In this document: piece after piece, positions 40,515 to 50,235 of the stretch | Layout: each line of letters starts with the position of its first letter | Numbering within the stretch: the first letter of the stretch is position 1 | Assembly (NCBI RefSeq): GCF_002224225.1 | Contig: NZ_NJGG01000001.1 | Location: 773,374 to 837,373, forward strand | DNA: 64,000 nt | Direction: 5' to 3' | DNA from: Polynucleobacter cosmopolitanus | GTDB taxonomy: Bacteria; Pseudomonadota; Gammaproteobacteria; Burkholderiales; Burkholderiaceae | Translations under genes and position numbers: made by a program | Notes under the pieces: generated by a model | The model's input: only the letters and a program-made list of their open reading frames with translations | Told to the model about the DNA's origin: nothing | Database searches by the model: none

Positions 40515-41984
40515 TTAACTTAAGACGATATCGTATTGCTCTTGGTTAAAGCTTGATTCAGCCTGAAGGCGAATCGGTTTGCCGATGAATTCAATTAGCT
40601 GTGCAAGGTGCGTGCTTTCTTCTTCTAGGAAGCGATCAATCACATCCGCGCTGGCAATGATTCTGAATTCCTTCGGATTGAACTGGCGATGCTCACGCAA
40701 TACTTCGCGCAAAATCTCATAGCAAATACTTTGGGCAGTTTTAACTTGACCTTTGCCCTGACAAACTTCACAAGGTTCGCATAAAAGGTGTGCCAATGAC
40801 TCTCGAGTTCTCTTGCGAGTCATTTCTACCAAGCCCAATGAAGAAAAGGGATTGGCGGAAGTTCTGATTTTGTCTCTGGCTAAATTTTTATTGAGTTCTT
40901 CTAGCACTGCATCTTGATGTTCTTTGCTGTGCATGTCGATAAAATCAATGATGATGATTCCACCAAGATTGCGTAAGCGCAATTGGCGCGCAATGGTTTG
41001 AGCGGCCTCTAAATTTGTTTTGTAAATGGTGTCATCAAATGTTCTGGCACCCACATAACTGCCAGTGTTGACATCAATGGTGGTCATTGATTCTGTTTGA
41101 TCAATCATCAAGTAGCCGCCTGATTTAAGGTCAACACGACGACCCAAGGCGCGATTGATTTCTGATTCTGTATCGTACAGATCAAATAGAGGGCGTTCGC
41201 CACGATAAAGAATCAACTTGGATTCTTGATTGGGCATGAAGTCTTTGGCAAAGGTCTTGAGCTTTTCAAAGTTCTCGGCAGAATCAATGCGTATTTGTCC
41301 AATAGCATCCGACGCTAAATCTCTTAATACTCGTTCTGCAAGACTTAAGTCTTGATGAAGCAAGCATGGGGCCGGTATTTGCTTGCTGCCATCCTGAATT
41401 TTTTTCCAAGTGGCGCTCAGGTACCTCAAATCATTGGATAACTCTTGATCATCTGCATCTTCGGCGCTGGTTCTCAGGATATAACTGCCGGACTCGTTTT
41501 GGTATCCAGGCAGTAAACCTTGAAATCTTTTCTTTAAAGCATCACGGTCTTCAAGGTTTTCAATTTTTTGAGAGATGGCCACTTGTTGGCCATTGTCTTC
41601 TTGTGGCAAGAAAACCAAATTGCGACCAGCAATGCTGATGTGCGTGCTCAAGCGAGCCCCTTTGGTGCCCAGTGGATCTTTTAGAACTTGAACCAAAATG
41701 GTTTGCCCATCGAACACCAGTTTTTCAATAGGGGTGTTATCCGGCTTGGAGTTTTTTGGCATCCATAAGTCAGCTACGTGAAGAAATGCCGCCTTATCTA
41801 AACCAATATCCACAAATGCAGATTGCATGCCTGGAAGCACGCGTGTTACTTTGCCCAAGTAGACGTTACCAACAATGCCTCGACTTTGGCTTCTTTCAAT
41901 ATGAAGCTCTTGCACCACTCCCTGAGCGATGATGGCTACTCGGGTTTCTTGTGGGGTGATGTTAACGAGGATTTCTTCAGTCAT
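40515..41984 (-). CDS. rng: Ribonuclease G
   Basis: A 489-residue single-strand endoribonuclease for 16S rRNA 5'-end and mRNA processing. An S1 domain near residues 35-125 (GIVGNVYLGKVTRVLPGMQSAFVDIGLDKAAFLHVADL) precedes the catalytic domain with TIDVNTGSYVG, IIIIDFIDM and the zinc-link CEPCEVCQGKG. It lacks the long disordered tail of RNase E, so it is RNase G. Convergent with msbA, and the last gene of the rlmH-maf cluster. Confidence 0.94.
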   Translation of the reverse strand: MTEEILVNITPQETRVAIIAQGVVQELHIERSQSRGIVGNVYLGKVTRVLPGMQSAFVDIGLDKAAFLHVADLWMPKNSKPDNTPIEKLVFDGQTILVQVLKDPLGTKGARLSTHISIAGRNLVFLPQEDNGQQVAISQKIENLEDRDALKKRFQGLLPGYQNESGSYILRTSAEDADDQELSNDLRYLSATWKKIQDGSKQIPAPCLLHQDLSLAERVLRDLASDAIGQIRIDSAENFEKLKTFAKDFMPNQESKLILYRGERPLFDLYDTESEINRALGRRVDLKSGGYLMIDQTESMTTIDVNTGSYVGARTFDDTIYKTNLEAAQTIARQLRLRNLGGIIIIDFIDMHSKEHQDAVLEELNKNLARDKIRTSANPFSSLGLVEMTRKRTRESLAHLLCEPCEVCQGKGQVKTAQSICYEILREVLREHRQFNPKEFRIIASADVIDRFLEEESTHLAQLIEFIGKPIRLQAESSFNQEQYDIVLS

Positions 41985-42014
41985 GATTCGAATTTATCAA
42001 TATTTGAGACAGTT

Positions 42015-42689
42015 TTAAGGCTTGAGAGAAAACTGTACACCAGTTTCATTTAAAAGTAGGGAGGTCTCAAAAAGAGGCAAGCCCATGATGCCGCTATAAC
42101 TGCCTGAGATGTTGCTGATCAAGCAACCACCAATCCCTTGTATGCCATAAGCACCCGCTTTGCCCATGGGCTCATTGGTCAATATGTAAGCGTTGATCTC
42201 TTCATCAGTGAGTGACTTAAATGTCACTTGTGAGCTTGAAACAAGAATCTTCGGTTGATCGTCATTGATGTGAGGGTTGCTCAACACAGCCACTGCTGTG
42301 TGGACTTGATGAGTTTTGCCGCTCAAAAGTTGCAAGATTCTTTTGGCATCTTGGTGGTCGGTGGGCTTACCTAAAATGACTTCTTTGCTAGAGTTATTTT
42401 GATGACCTTGATTAACATCTTCCAACAAGAGCGCTACCGTCGTGTCAGCGCACAAGATGGGTGCCAAATCTAATCCTCTGGCATGAAGTCGTTGTTTGGC
42501 AGCTGCTAGCTTTGCTAATGTAACGCGCTTCACATAAACCAATGCTAGTTCATTGGGCAATTGAGTCTCTAATGATTCGGCATCTTCGCTTGGGTCTGCC
42601 AGGAGCAATTCAAACTTAACGCCTATTTGCGTGAGAAGTTCTTGACGGCGAGGGCTTTGAGAGGCCAGGTAAATCAATGAGTGCATCAC
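42015..42689 (-). CDS. maf: Maf family nucleoside-triphosphate pyrophosphatase
   Basis: A 224-residue Maf enzyme that hydrolyses dTTP/UTP or modified nucleotides. IYLASQSPRRQELLTQIG, the ILCADTTVAL acidic motif and ILGKPTDHQDAKRILQLLSGKTHQVHTAVAV are diagnostic, as is GKAGAYGIQGIGGCLISNISGSYSGIMGLPL. It contains an inserted polar loop (DVNQGHQNNSSKE) at 114-127, absent in short homologues. Part of the minus-strand run, 23 bp after rlmH. Confidence 0.92.
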   Translation of the reverse strand: MMHSLIYLASQSPRRQELLTQIGVKFELLLADPSEDAESLETQLPNELALVYVKRVTLAKLAAAKQRLHARGLDLAPILCADTTVALLLEDVNQGHQNNSSKEVILGKPTDHQDAKRILQLLSGKTHQVHTAVAVLSNPHINDDQPKILVSSSQVTFKSLTDEEINAYILTNEPMGKAGAYGIQGIGGCLISNISGSYSGIMGLPLFETSLLLNETGVQFSLKP

Positions 42690-42712
42690 ACTTACTTTTT
42701 AATGAGGCGCTC

Positions 42713-43156
42713 TTAAACGCGATGATAGGGGTGGCCTTGCAAGATGGTCCAGGCGCGGTAAAGTTGTTCGACCAATAAAACTCTGGCCATGGCATGTGGA
42801 AGGGTCATGCTGGATAGGCGAATCATTGATGCGGCTTCTTTTTTAAGCTCCGCATCTAAACCGTCTGCACCACCAATCAATAACGCAATATCTTTACCAT
42901 CTTGGCGCCAGGCACTGAGTTGATTTGCTAGGTCTTGAGTGGAAAGGTCTTTGCCGCGCTCATCCAAAGCAATGATGTGAACACCCTTAGGCAGGGCTTC
43001 ACGTATTTTGATCGCTTCTTTGGCGGGGCTAATGTCTGGCTTGAGTTCTTTGATCTGAATCGCGCAATCTGCTGGCATGCGTTTCAGATAATCTTGGGTT
43101 GCAGTTTCAGCCCATGCAGGCATCTTGTGACCCACTGCAATGACCCAAAGTTTCAT
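42713..43156 (-). CDS. rlmH: 23S rRNA (pseudouridine1915-N3)-methyltransferase
   Basis: RlmH is a SPOUT methyltransferase that methylates pseudouridine 1915 of 23S rRNA in 70S ribosomes. The 147 residues include [33 protein letters not shown] and the C-terminal [28 protein letters not shown] signature. rsfS, another ribosome-linked gene, is 29 bp upstream, and the order rsfS-rlmH is the common one. Confidence 0.95.
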   Translation of the reverse strand: MKLWVIAVGHKMPAWAETATQDYLKRMPADCAIQIKELKPDISPAKEAIKIREALPKGVHIIALDERGKDLSTQDLANQLSAWRQDGKDIALLIGGADGLDAELKKEAASMIRLSSMTLPHAMARVLLVEQLYRAWTILQGHPYHRV

Positions 43157-43185
43157 GATTGAAAAAGGAGTCTTAAACCTGAGGT

Positions 43186-43587
43186 TTAGTCGTCCTCATC
43201 ATCCTCAGGTTCGCTGGCGAAACGTTTTGACTTGTTAGCCTTGCTACCCAATTTGACGCGCACAGGTTTATCACCCCAAATGCCTTCGAGTTGGTAGTAA
43301 GAGCGCAGCATCGGTTGCAAGATGTGAACGATGATGTCGCCACAATCGACCAAGACCCATTCACCAGTTTCCATGCCTTCAACAGAAATAACATCACCAC
43401 CTTTTTCTTTGACAGATTCCTTGACGGACATCGCTAAAGATTTTGTTTGACGGTTGCTGTTACCAGTTGCGATGATCACTCGATCAAATAGATCGCTGAT
43501 TTTAGTTGTATCAAAAACACGAATGTCTTCTGCCTTGACATCTTCAAGAGCATCAATGATCACGCGTTGTAATTTTGGAATATCCAT
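43186..43587 (-). CDS. rsfS: Ribosomal silencing factor RsfS
   Basis: RsfS (DUF143) binds L14 and blocks subunit joining in starvation. The 133 residues start [40 protein letters not shown], and continue to [22 protein letters not shown], both conserved. The tail is short, basic then acidic ([15 protein letters not shown]). Its start overlaps the nadD stop by one base. Confidence 0.95.
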   Translation of the reverse strand: MDIPKLQRVIIDALEDVKAEDIRVFDTTKISDLFDRVIIATGNSNRQTKSLAMSVKESVKEKGGDVISVEGMETGEWVLVDCGDIIVHILQPMLRSYYQLEGIWGDKPVRVKLGSKANKSKRFASEPEDDEDD

Positions 43588-44294
43588 TATTTATTTCTAT
43601 AAAGACCTTTGGCTTCGATGTATTCGAGTACCAAGGGTGGTATTGCATCAGCCAATTCATCCCATGATGCCTGGTTGTAAAACCCATCACGAAGTTCATT
43701 GGAGGCAAGATTAATCTGCAGGCTTTGATCAAACAAAACATGTCCCTGTGGGCTCAATTGTAACAACTGAGGGTCTTGCGTCTGTTTATCTGAAAAAACG
43801 CTGCCAATTGGGCTTTGATCTACCAGATTAGCGGTCTTAGGACGGCTGGCAACCGCGATGTGCACGTAGTTCGGCAATTCTGGCCACTGATGCCAAGTTT
43901 TGATGTTTTCCCAGCTATCGGCACCCATGATCCAGGTGATTGATGTCTGTTCGCCATAAAGAGCGCGCAGCTCTTTGGCGGTATCAATTGCGTAACTTGG
44001 GCCTTCTCTGGCCATTTCTAAGGTACTGATGTCAATTTTTGTATATATGTGGTGATCCACAAATAAATCATGCAAGGTCTCAATCGCATATTCGCTCATG
44101 GCCAAGCGATGCTTGGCGGAAGTGATGTCATTGCCTTTTTGCCAAGGTTGGCCAGCAGGCATCCAGATGATGTGATCGAGTTGTAGCACTCTTGAAAAAT
44201 GCTCAGCCAGACGCAAGTGACCCCAGTGAGGCGGATCAAAGGTGCCACCCAAGATGCCGACGGATAAACGTTTCTTGCTGGCCATGTTATCCAT
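43587..44294 (-). CDS. nadD: Nicotinate-nucleotide adenylyltransferase
   Basis: NadD joins nicotinate mononucleotide and ATP to form deamido-NAD. The 235 residues have the nucleotidyl-transferase motif GILGGTFDPPHWGHLRLAEHF, WMPAGQPWQK, and the motif ISTLEMAREGPSYAIDTAKEL. The longer frame begins at a TTG at 44309, but the ATG at 44294 overlaps the hemF stop by 3 bases (ATGA arrangement) and fits coupled translation. Confidence 0.93.
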   Translation of the reverse strand: MDNMASKKRLSVGILGGTFDPPHWGHLRLAEHFSRVLQLDHIIWMPAGQPWQKGNDITSAKHRLAMSEYAIETLHDLFVDHHIYTKIDISTLEMAREGPSYAIDTAKELRALYGEQTSITWIMGADSWENIKTWHQWPELPNYVHIAVASRPKTANLVDQSPIGSVFSDKQTQDPQLLQLSPQGHVLFDQSLQINLASNELRDGFYNQASWDELADAIPPLVLEYIEAKGLYRNK

Positions 44295-45223
44295 CAACGA
44301 GCAATCCAATCAATCGGTTTTAAGAAGTTGGTGTAGAGCAGAGCCTCTGGACTGTTGGGAGCTGGTTTCCAGTCATAGCCCCAGCGAACAATCGGCGGCA
44401 TAGACATCAAGATTGATTCTGTGCGTCCACCCGATTGAAGGCCAAACAAAGTGCCTCTATCAAAGACCAAATTGAATTCAACGTAGCGGCCTCGACGGAA
44501 GGCTTGGAATTCTCTTTGGCTTTCTGTGTATGGGTCGTGTTGATGTTTCTTAACGATTGGTAAGTAGGCTTCTAAGAAAGCGTCTCCGACTGAGCGAGTC
44601 ATGGCGAAACTTTGCTCAAAGCCTAATTCGCTGAAATCGTCATAAAAAATACCGCCAATGCCGCGTGGTTCATCACGGTGCTTGAGGTAAAAGTATTCGT
44701 CACACCACTTTTTAAAGCGCGGGTGTAGTTCTGGATCGTATGAATCTAATGCGTTTTTACAAGTTTGATGAAAATGTTTGCAATCAGCTTCATCTCCATA
44801 GTAAGGAGTTAAGTCCATGCCGCCACCAAACCACCAAACAGGATCCTTGCCTTCTGCTTGAGCAATAAAGCAGCGAACGTTCAAGTGAACGGTTGGAATG
44901 TGCGGATTGCGAGGATGAAATACCAGTGATACACCCATCGCTTCAAAGGCTCTACCGGCAAGCTCTGGTCGGTGAGCTGTTGCTGATGGTGGCATTGAAT
45001 CACCACGCACGTGAGAAAAACCAACACCACCACGCTCCAAGATATTGCCTTCTTCAAGAATCATCGAGCGACCATCGCCCTTGAGTTTGGCATCGGCTGG
45101 TTTTGTCCAGGAGTCTGTGGCAAAAGTTTTGCCATCAACCTCACTCATGCCTGCGGTGATGCGTTCTTGTAAACCTAAAAAGTATTGACGAATTTGATCG
45201 ACGTTGATGCTTGTGTTTGACAT
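44294..45223 (-). CDS. hemF: Oxygen-dependent coproporphyrinogen-III oxidase
   Basis: HemF converts coproporphyrinogen III to protoporphyrinogen IX with oxygen. The 309 residues contain the signature stretch [48 protein letters not shown], and the C-terminal [29 protein letters not shown]. The purD gene ends 12 bp upstream, and nadD follows with overlap. Confidence 0.95.
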   Translation of the reverse strand: MSNTSINVDQIRQYFLGLQERITAGMSEVDGKTFATDSWTKPADAKLKGDGRSMILEEGNILERGGVGFSHVRGDSMPPSATAHRPELAGRAFEAMGVSLVFHPRNPHIPTVHLNVRCFIAQAEGKDPVWWFGGGMDLTPYYGDEADCKHFHQTCKNALDSYDPELHPRFKKWCDEYFYLKHRDEPRGIGGIFYDDFSELGFEQSFAMTRSVGDAFLEAYLPIVKKHQHDPYTESQREFQAFRRGRYVEFNLVFDRGTLFGLQSGGRTESILMSMPPIVRWGYDWKPAPNSPEALLYTNFLKPIDWIAR

Positions 45224-45235
45224 AGAATTAATTAA

Positions 45236-46510
45236 TTAAAGTGCGCGATAACCGATGTCGCGACGGAACTGCGCGCCATCAAATTGAATGTGATCTAAGT
45301 GCGCATAAGCTTTTTGTTGAGCACCTTTTGTGGTGTGGTCTAAACCCACCACGCACAAAACTCGACCACCCGATGTTTTGAGCACGCCGTTATCCATGGT
45401 GGTGCCAGCATGGAATGTCACATGATCTATATCGTCTGCAGGAATACCTGTGATGACATCACCTTTGCGCGGAGTCTCTGGATAGTTATAAGCAGCCATC
45501 ACCACGCCTAAAGCGATTCTGGCATCCCAATCTAATTCCACTTGATCGAGTTTGCCGTCTACTGCGGCATCCAAAGCAATCAAGAAGTCGCTCTTGAGGC
45601 GAGCCATGATCGGTTGTGTTTCAGGGTCACCCATGCGGCAATTAAATTCCAATGTTTTAACTTGGCCTTTGCCATCAATCATCAATCCAGCATACAAGAA
45701 GCCTGTGAATGGAATGCCATCAGCTGCCATACCTTTAACGGTTGGCATGATGATTTCTCTTAAGGCGCGGGCATGTATTTCTGGAGTCACCACCGGTGCT
45801 GGTGAATATGCACCCATGCCACCAGTGTTGGGGCCTTGATCGGCATCCAGTAAACGCTTGTGGTCTTGGCTGGTTGCCAAGGTCAAAACATTTTTACCGT
45901 CGACCATCACGATGAAGCTGGCTTCTTCACCTTGTAAAAATTCTTCAATCACCACTCTCGCGCCAGCATCACCCAATTTGTTATCAGACAACATCATGTC
46001 AATCGCACCATGAGCTTCTTCAAGGCTCATGGCAACGACCACGCCTTTACCTGCAGCCAAGCCATCTGCCTTAATCACAATGGGCGCACCTTTGGCATCA
46101 ATGTAAGCATGGGCTTCTTGGATGTTTGAAAAAGTTTGATACTCCGCCGTTGGGATTTGATGGCGTTTCATGAACGCTTTTGCAAAATCTTTTGAAGACT
46201 CCAGTTGGGCAGCTTTTTGAGTGGGTCCAAAAATACGCAAACTTTGACCTCTGAAAATATCCACAATGCCGCCAGCCAATGGGGCCTCTGGACCAACCAC
46301 GGTCAAATGTATTTGCTCATCCTTGGCAAAAGCTGCCAAAGCATTTAGATCAGTGATGTTGAGGTTCTCAATACCCATATTCTTGGCAGTGGCTGTTGCT
46401 GTTCCACCATTGCCAGGAGCCACAAATACTTTTTGTACTTTTGGAGACTGAGCCAACTTCCATGCAAGAGCATGTTCACGACCACCAGAACCAATCACTA
46501 AAATTTTCAT
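45236..46510 (-). CDS. purD: Phosphoribosylamine-glycine ligase
   Basis: PurD is the ATP-grasp enzyme of the second step of purine synthesis. The 424 residues start MKILVIGSGGREHALAWKLAQSPKV and hold IKADGLAAGKGVVVA, EEFLQGEEASFIVMVDG, and GFLYAGLMIDGKGQVKTLEFNCRMGDPETQ. Complete and standard in length. It lies between yebC and hemF on the minus strand. Confidence 0.96.
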   Translation of the reverse strand: MKILVIGSGGREHALAWKLAQSPKVQKVFVAPGNGGTATATAKNMGIENLNITDLNALAAFAKDEQIHLTVVGPEAPLAGGIVDIFRGQSLRIFGPTQKAAQLESSKDFAKAFMKRHQIPTAEYQTFSNIQEAHAYIDAKGAPIVIKADGLAAGKGVVVAMSLEEAHGAIDMMLSDNKLGDAGARVVIEEFLQGEEASFIVMVDGKNVLTLATSQDHKRLLDADQGPNTGGMGAYSPAPVVTPEIHARALREIIMPTVKGMAADGIPFTGFLYAGLMIDGKGQVKTLEFNCRMGDPETQPIMARLKSDFLIALDAAVDGKLDQVELDWDARIALGVVMAAYNYPETPRKGDVITGIPADDIDHVTFHAGTTMDNGVLKTSGGRVLCVVGLDHTTKGAQQKAYAHLDHIQFDGAQFRRDIGYRAL

Positions 46511-46575
46511 AAAAAACTTTCAAAACCTATTTAATTATTTACTCGATCAAGCTGAAGAATTGTTGTTTGTTATTG

Positions 46576-47298
46576 CTATTCCATGGATGCGTTGGTGAAA
46601 ACTTCTTGCACATCATCCAGTGACTCAAGAGCATCCAACAGTTTTTGCATTTTGATTGCATCATCTCCGGATAAATCACTTTCGGCATCAGGTCGCATGG
46701 TCACTTCGCCAAGTTCTGGAGAAAAACCTTTGGCAATCAAAGCATCCTTGATTTGTGCGAATTCATAAGGAGGCGTCACAACTTCAATCGAGCCATCTTC
46801 TTGAGGAATCACATCGTCTGCGCCCGCTTCTAGAGCAGCTTCCATCAAAGCATCTTCAGATGTACCTGGTGCAAAGAACATGCGACCGCAATGCTTGAAT
46901 AAAAAAGCAACTGAGCCATCACTGCCTAAATTACCGCCATGTTTGGTGAAAGCGTGACGAACTTCAGCCACTGTTCTGGTTCGGTTATCAGTCAAGGCAT
47001 CCACGATCACGGCAGCACCATTGAGGCCATAGCCTTCGTAACGAATTTCCTCGTAGTTAACACCTTCTAATGATCCTGTGCCGCGTTGAACAGCGCGCTG
47101 CACGTTATCGTTGGGCATATTGGAGTCTTTGGCTTTGTCAATCGCCAAGCGCAAGCGAGGGTTGGTTGCAATGTCACCGCCACCCATTTTTGCAGCCACA
47201 GTGATTTCACGGATCAATTTAGTCCAAATTTTGCCGCGCTTCTCGTCTTGGCGTCCTTTGCGATGCTGAATATTGGCCCATTTGGAATGACCGGCCAT
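46576..47298 (-). CDS. yebC: YebC/PmpR family regulator
   Basis: A 240-residue YebC/TACO1-type protein. [42 protein letters not shown] and the block [43 protein letters not shown] are invariant marks. Members act as transcription regulators or help ribosomes through difficult stretches. It is the first gene of the minus-strand cluster. Confidence 0.95.
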   Translation of the reverse strand: MAGHSKWANIQHRKGRQDEKRGKIWTKLIREITVAAKMGGGDIATNPRLRLAIDKAKDSNMPNDNVQRAVQRGTGSLEGVNYEEIRYEGYGLNGAAVIVDALTDNRTRTVAEVRHAFTKHGGNLGSDGSVAFLFKHCGRMFFAPGTSEDALMEAALEAGADDVIPQEDGSIEVVTPPYEFAQIKDALIAKGFSPELGEVTMRPDAESDLSGDDAIKMQKLLDALESLDDVQEVFTNASME

Positions 47299-47436
47299 AA
47301 AGACTCCCTGAATAACTTTTATTGAAGAATTGCTATATATTTAGCTAAGATTGTAATTTTAGGCAAATTAGCGCCTGATTAGCCAAAAAACTCAAAAATT
47401 AAACAAAAAACTACCAAATAAAAATAGGAGACAGTC

Positions 47437-48426
47437 ATGAGTGTGATTCAGTCAAAGGCCATCAAAATGATGCAAGTGGGTGGTCCAGAGGTTTTGCAGT
47501 GGGTTGATATCGAGGTTGCCGCCCCAGGCCCGGATGAAGTCAGGGTGGTGCATGAAGCCATTGGCCTGAACTTCATTGATGTGTATTTCCGCAAAGGCGT
47601 TTACCCACAACCATTGCCTGGTTGGCTAGGCATGGAAGCTTCTGGCGTGATTGAATCGGTTGGCTCCAATGTGAAACATGTCAAAGCTGGTGATCGTGTG
47701 GCCTACGCAGGTAAACCAGCGGGTGCCTATTCTCAAGTGCGTGTGATGCCAGCCGAAATCGTGGTGAAGTTACCGGATGCCATTTCTTTTGAAATGGGCG
47801 CTGCCATGATGTTGCAGGGTTTGACGGTTAATTACTTGTTGACTGATAGCTACAAAGTGCAAGCAGGCGATACAGTTTTATTCCACGCTGCTGCTGGTGG
47901 CGTTGGCTTGATTGCGATGCAGTGGTTGAAATTATTGGGTGCCACAGTGATTGGTACAGTGGGCTCAGAAGAAAAAGCAGCCTTAGCAAAATCATATGGT
48001 TGTGATCACACAATTTTGTACACCAAAGAAGATTTTGTGGCGCGTACCAAAGAGTTGACCAACGGCAAAGGCGTGAATGTTGTGTATGACTCCATTGGTA
48101 AAGACACATTCATGCAATCTTTGGACTGCATCAAGCCACGCGGCATGATGGTGACCTACGGCAATGCCTCTGGTCCTGTGCCACCGATTGATGTGGGCAT
48201 TTTGGGTGTTAAAGGTTCATTGAAATTAACGCGTCCAACCGTGATGACTTATGCCCACGATCGAAGTTTGTTAGAGCCGATGTCTGCTGAGTTGTTCGAT
48301 AAGGTGATGAGCGGCAAAATCAAAATTGAAATCAATCAGCGCTATCAATTGCAAGATGCAGCTCAAGCTCATCGTGATTTGGAAGATCGTAAAACCACAG
48401 GATCAACGATCTTTTTGCCTCGATAA
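47437..48426 (+). CDS. Quinone oxidoreductase, zeta-crystallin type
   Basis: A 329-residue zinc-free MDR enzyme that reduces quinones with NADPH. IGLNFIDVYFRKGVYPQPLPGWLGMEASGVIESVG and the Rossmann motif FHAAAGGVGLIAMQWLKLLGATVIGTVGSEEKAALAKSYG identify it as the QorA type. A GGAG ribosome-binding site precedes the ATG. It is followed by a beta-hydroxyacid dehydrogenase gene 36 bp downstream. Confidence 0.9.
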   Translation: MSVIQSKAIKMMQVGGPEVLQWVDIEVAAPGPDEVRVVHEAIGLNFIDVYFRKGVYPQPLPGWLGMEASGVIESVGSNVKHVKAGDRVAYAGKPAGAYSQVRVMPAEIVVKLPDAISFEMGAAMMLQGLTVNYLLTDSYKVQAGDTVLFHAAAGGVGLIAMQWLKLLGATVIGTVGSEEKAALAKSYGCDHTILYTKEDFVARTKELTNGKGVNVVYDSIGKDTFMQSLDCIKPRGMMVTYGNASGPVPPIDVGILGVKGSLKLTRPTVMTYAHDRSLLEPMSAELFDKVMSGKIKIEINQRYQLQDAAQAHRDLEDRKTTGSTIFLPR

Positions 48427-48462
48427 AAATAACTTCATCCATCAACAAAGGTTTTAAATCAA

Positions 48463-49341
48463 ATGAGCACGATTGCATTTATTGGATTAGGAAATATGGG
48501 ACGTCCTATGGCTGGCTTTTTATTAAAAGCGGGTCATCAACTGCGTATTTACGCCAGACGTCCTGAGGTTTTTCAAAATGAAGCAAAACATTTGATCGAA
48601 GCCGGTGCTATTGCTTGTTCATCTCCTGCAGAAGCGGCGCAAGGTGCTGATTTCATCATCACCAATGTGATGGGCACGCAGGATGTGGCTGAGGTCTTGC
48701 ATGCGGGTAGTGAGGCTGCCATTAAAACAGCAAAGTCTGGAGCCATTTGTATTGATCACAGCACCATCGATCCTCAGGGCGCCAAAGACATCGCTGCAGT
48801 GATGGCCAGCAAAGGTGTGGCTTATGTTGATGCGCCGGTGAGTGGTGGGGTTAAAGCGGCCACAGAGGGCACTTTGGTGATGATGATGGGTGGCTCTGAT
48901 CAGGATGTGGCCAAAGTAAAAGAAATTGTGAAGAACTATGCCAAGACCATCACGCACATTGGTGGCGTGGGTCATGGGCAGGTAGCAAAGTTATGCAATC
49001 AGATTGCTCAGGTGATCAATATCCAGGGGGTTGCCGAATCTTTACGTTTTGCCCAAGCTAATGGCGCTGACTTACAAAAAGTATTTGAGGCGATTTCTGG
49101 TGGTATGGCCGGTAGTCGAATGCTTGATTTGATGGGGCCTAAGATGGTGTCCAGAGACTTTAAAGCGGGCATTGAGGCAAGGCTTCATGCCAAGGATTTT
49201 TTCTTGGTAAAAGATGCTTCTACAAAAAGCCATTTAGACATGCCAGCCTTACAAACAGTGGCTGTGCAGTTAGAGAAACTGATGGCGTCTGGGTGGGGTT
49301 ACGATGACACTTCTTCACTTCTGAAGGTTCTTGAGGCATAA
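48463..49341 (+). CDS. NAD(P)-dependent beta-hydroxyacid dehydrogenase (GarR/HIBADH type)
   Basis: A 292-residue enzyme of the 3-hydroxyisobutyrate/tartronate-semialdehyde reductase family. It has the nucleotide motif AFIGLGNMGRPMAGFLLKAGH, IDHSTIDP, the substrate-site DAPVSGGVKAATEGTLVMMMGG and the catalytic lysine in GHGQVAKLCNQI. The substrate among tartronate semialdehyde, hydroxyisobutyrate and relatives is not resolvable by eye. Confidence 0.9.
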   Translation: MSTIAFIGLGNMGRPMAGFLLKAGHQLRIYARRPEVFQNEAKHLIEAGAIACSSPAEAAQGADFIITNVMGTQDVAEVLHAGSEAAIKTAKSGAICIDHSTIDPQGAKDIAAVMASKGVAYVDAPVSGGVKAATEGTLVMMMGGSDQDVAKVKEIVKNYAKTITHIGGVGHGQVAKLCNQIAQVINIQGVAESLRFAQANGADLQKVFEAISGGMAGSRMLDLMGPKMVSRDFKAGIEARLHAKDFFLVKDASTKSHLDMPALQTVAVQLEKLMASGWGYDDTSSLLKVLEA

Positions 49342-49391
49342 TAGCGGTCTTGTTTGCAATTCATTGAAAAATGATGAGCAGCAACACACAT

Positions 49392-49477
49392 GCCGCGGTG
49401 GTGAAATTGGTAGACACAGGAGACTCAAAATCTCCCGCCCAAAAGGTGTGACGGTTCGAGTCCGTCCCGCGGCACCA
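49392..49477 (+). tRNA. tRNA-Leu(CAA)
   Basis: An 86-nt class II tRNA with encoded CCA. The acceptor GCCGCGG/CCGCGGC pairs fully, the anticodon loop CTCAAAA reads CAA, a long variable arm follows (CGCCCAAAAGGTGTG), and the T arm is ACGGTTCGAGTCCGT. Confidence 0.95.
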
Positions 49478-49533
49478 AACTTAAGTTACTTAGGTTGGTA
49501 ATCTCAAGTCAGTCAAATCACTCAAGTCTTAAT

Positions 49534-49746
49534 TTACTCAAATAGTTTTTTGGCGTTCGCCACTGCCCAATCTTTTAAGTCGACATTTTCGGGCTTTGAT
49601 AATTCGGCGTGCAATTGATCATGAAATTCAATTTCACCATCATCGCGAAATTTAAGAGGTAATTCTTCGCCATTGTCAGGCAATTGGTCTGATACCCGAC
49701 TAATCAAGTCCAGAAGACGCTCAGCTTTTGTATAAAAATCTTCCAT
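49534..49746 (-). CDS. Small hypothetical acidic protein
   Basis: A 70-residue acidic protein that I do not recognise: EDFYTKAERLLDLISRVSDQLPDNGEELPLKFRDDGEIEFHDQLHAELSKPENVDLKDWAVANAKKLFE. Two helical ends around a polar middle, no signal or membrane segment. The ATG at 49746 is preceded by GGCGAG. A divergent winged-helix regulator gene starts about 120 bp away. Confidence 0.55.
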   Translation of the reverse strand: MEDFYTKAERLLDLISRVSDQLPDNGEELPLKFRDDGEIEFHDQLHAELSKPENVDLKDWAVANAKKLFE

Positions 49747-49864
49747 CTCGCCCACTGATTTATATTTTATATAAATTGAAAAACAAATACTAACACCAAG
49801 TTTGTCTGTTATGAGTTGGATATTTTCTTTGAATTACCTTCTTGGAGGTATAGAATGATTAGCC

Positions 49865-50200
49865 ATGAATGTCAATCAGAAAATTCGCCAATATTTGCTT
49901 TATTTAAAGCAGTGCGATGATTTAGACGCTAAATACAATCTTGATAATATCGAGATTAAATTATTAAACGAGATTGCAGGTGCTCTTTTGGCAGAGAGTA
50001 GTTTGACAGTCTCAGGTTTACTAGCCCTTAAGCAAATAGCTTCTCCTGCCACTTTGCATGCTGCCATGAAACGTTTGATTGTTAAAAATTTGATTGTGCA
50101 AATTCCTGCAACAGATTCCCGCACAAAATATCTTGATTTGACTAAGTTGGGCTGGAAGAGATACTCTGAACTCTCTGATATTTTCGCTGCTTCTAAATAA
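49865..50200 (+). CDS. MarR-like winged-helix regulator
   Basis: A 111-residue protein with a winged-helix DNA-binding domain: IKLLNEIAGALLAESSLTVSGLLALKQIASPATLHAAMKRLIVKNLIVQIPATDSRTKYLDLTKLGWKRYSEL. The pattern of recognition helix, wing (DSRTKYLDLT) and following helix fits MarR-type factors, though the dimer helices are short. Target unknown. rlmJ starts 35 bp downstream on the same strand. Confidence 0.68.
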   Translation: MNVNQKIRQYLLYLKQCDDLDAKYNLDNIEIKLLNEIAGALLAESSLTVSGLLALKQIASPATLHAAMKRLIVKNLIVQIPATDSRTKYLDLTKLGWKRYSELSDIFAASK

Positions 50201-50235
50201 GCAATCGATTTATTTGTCTTAAGTAAAAATATTTA

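Noticed and set aside
49534-50200. Possible toxin-antitoxin pair (small acidic protein and winged-helix protein)
   Set aside because: The two genes are divergent and about 120 bp apart, and neither carries a known toxin motif.
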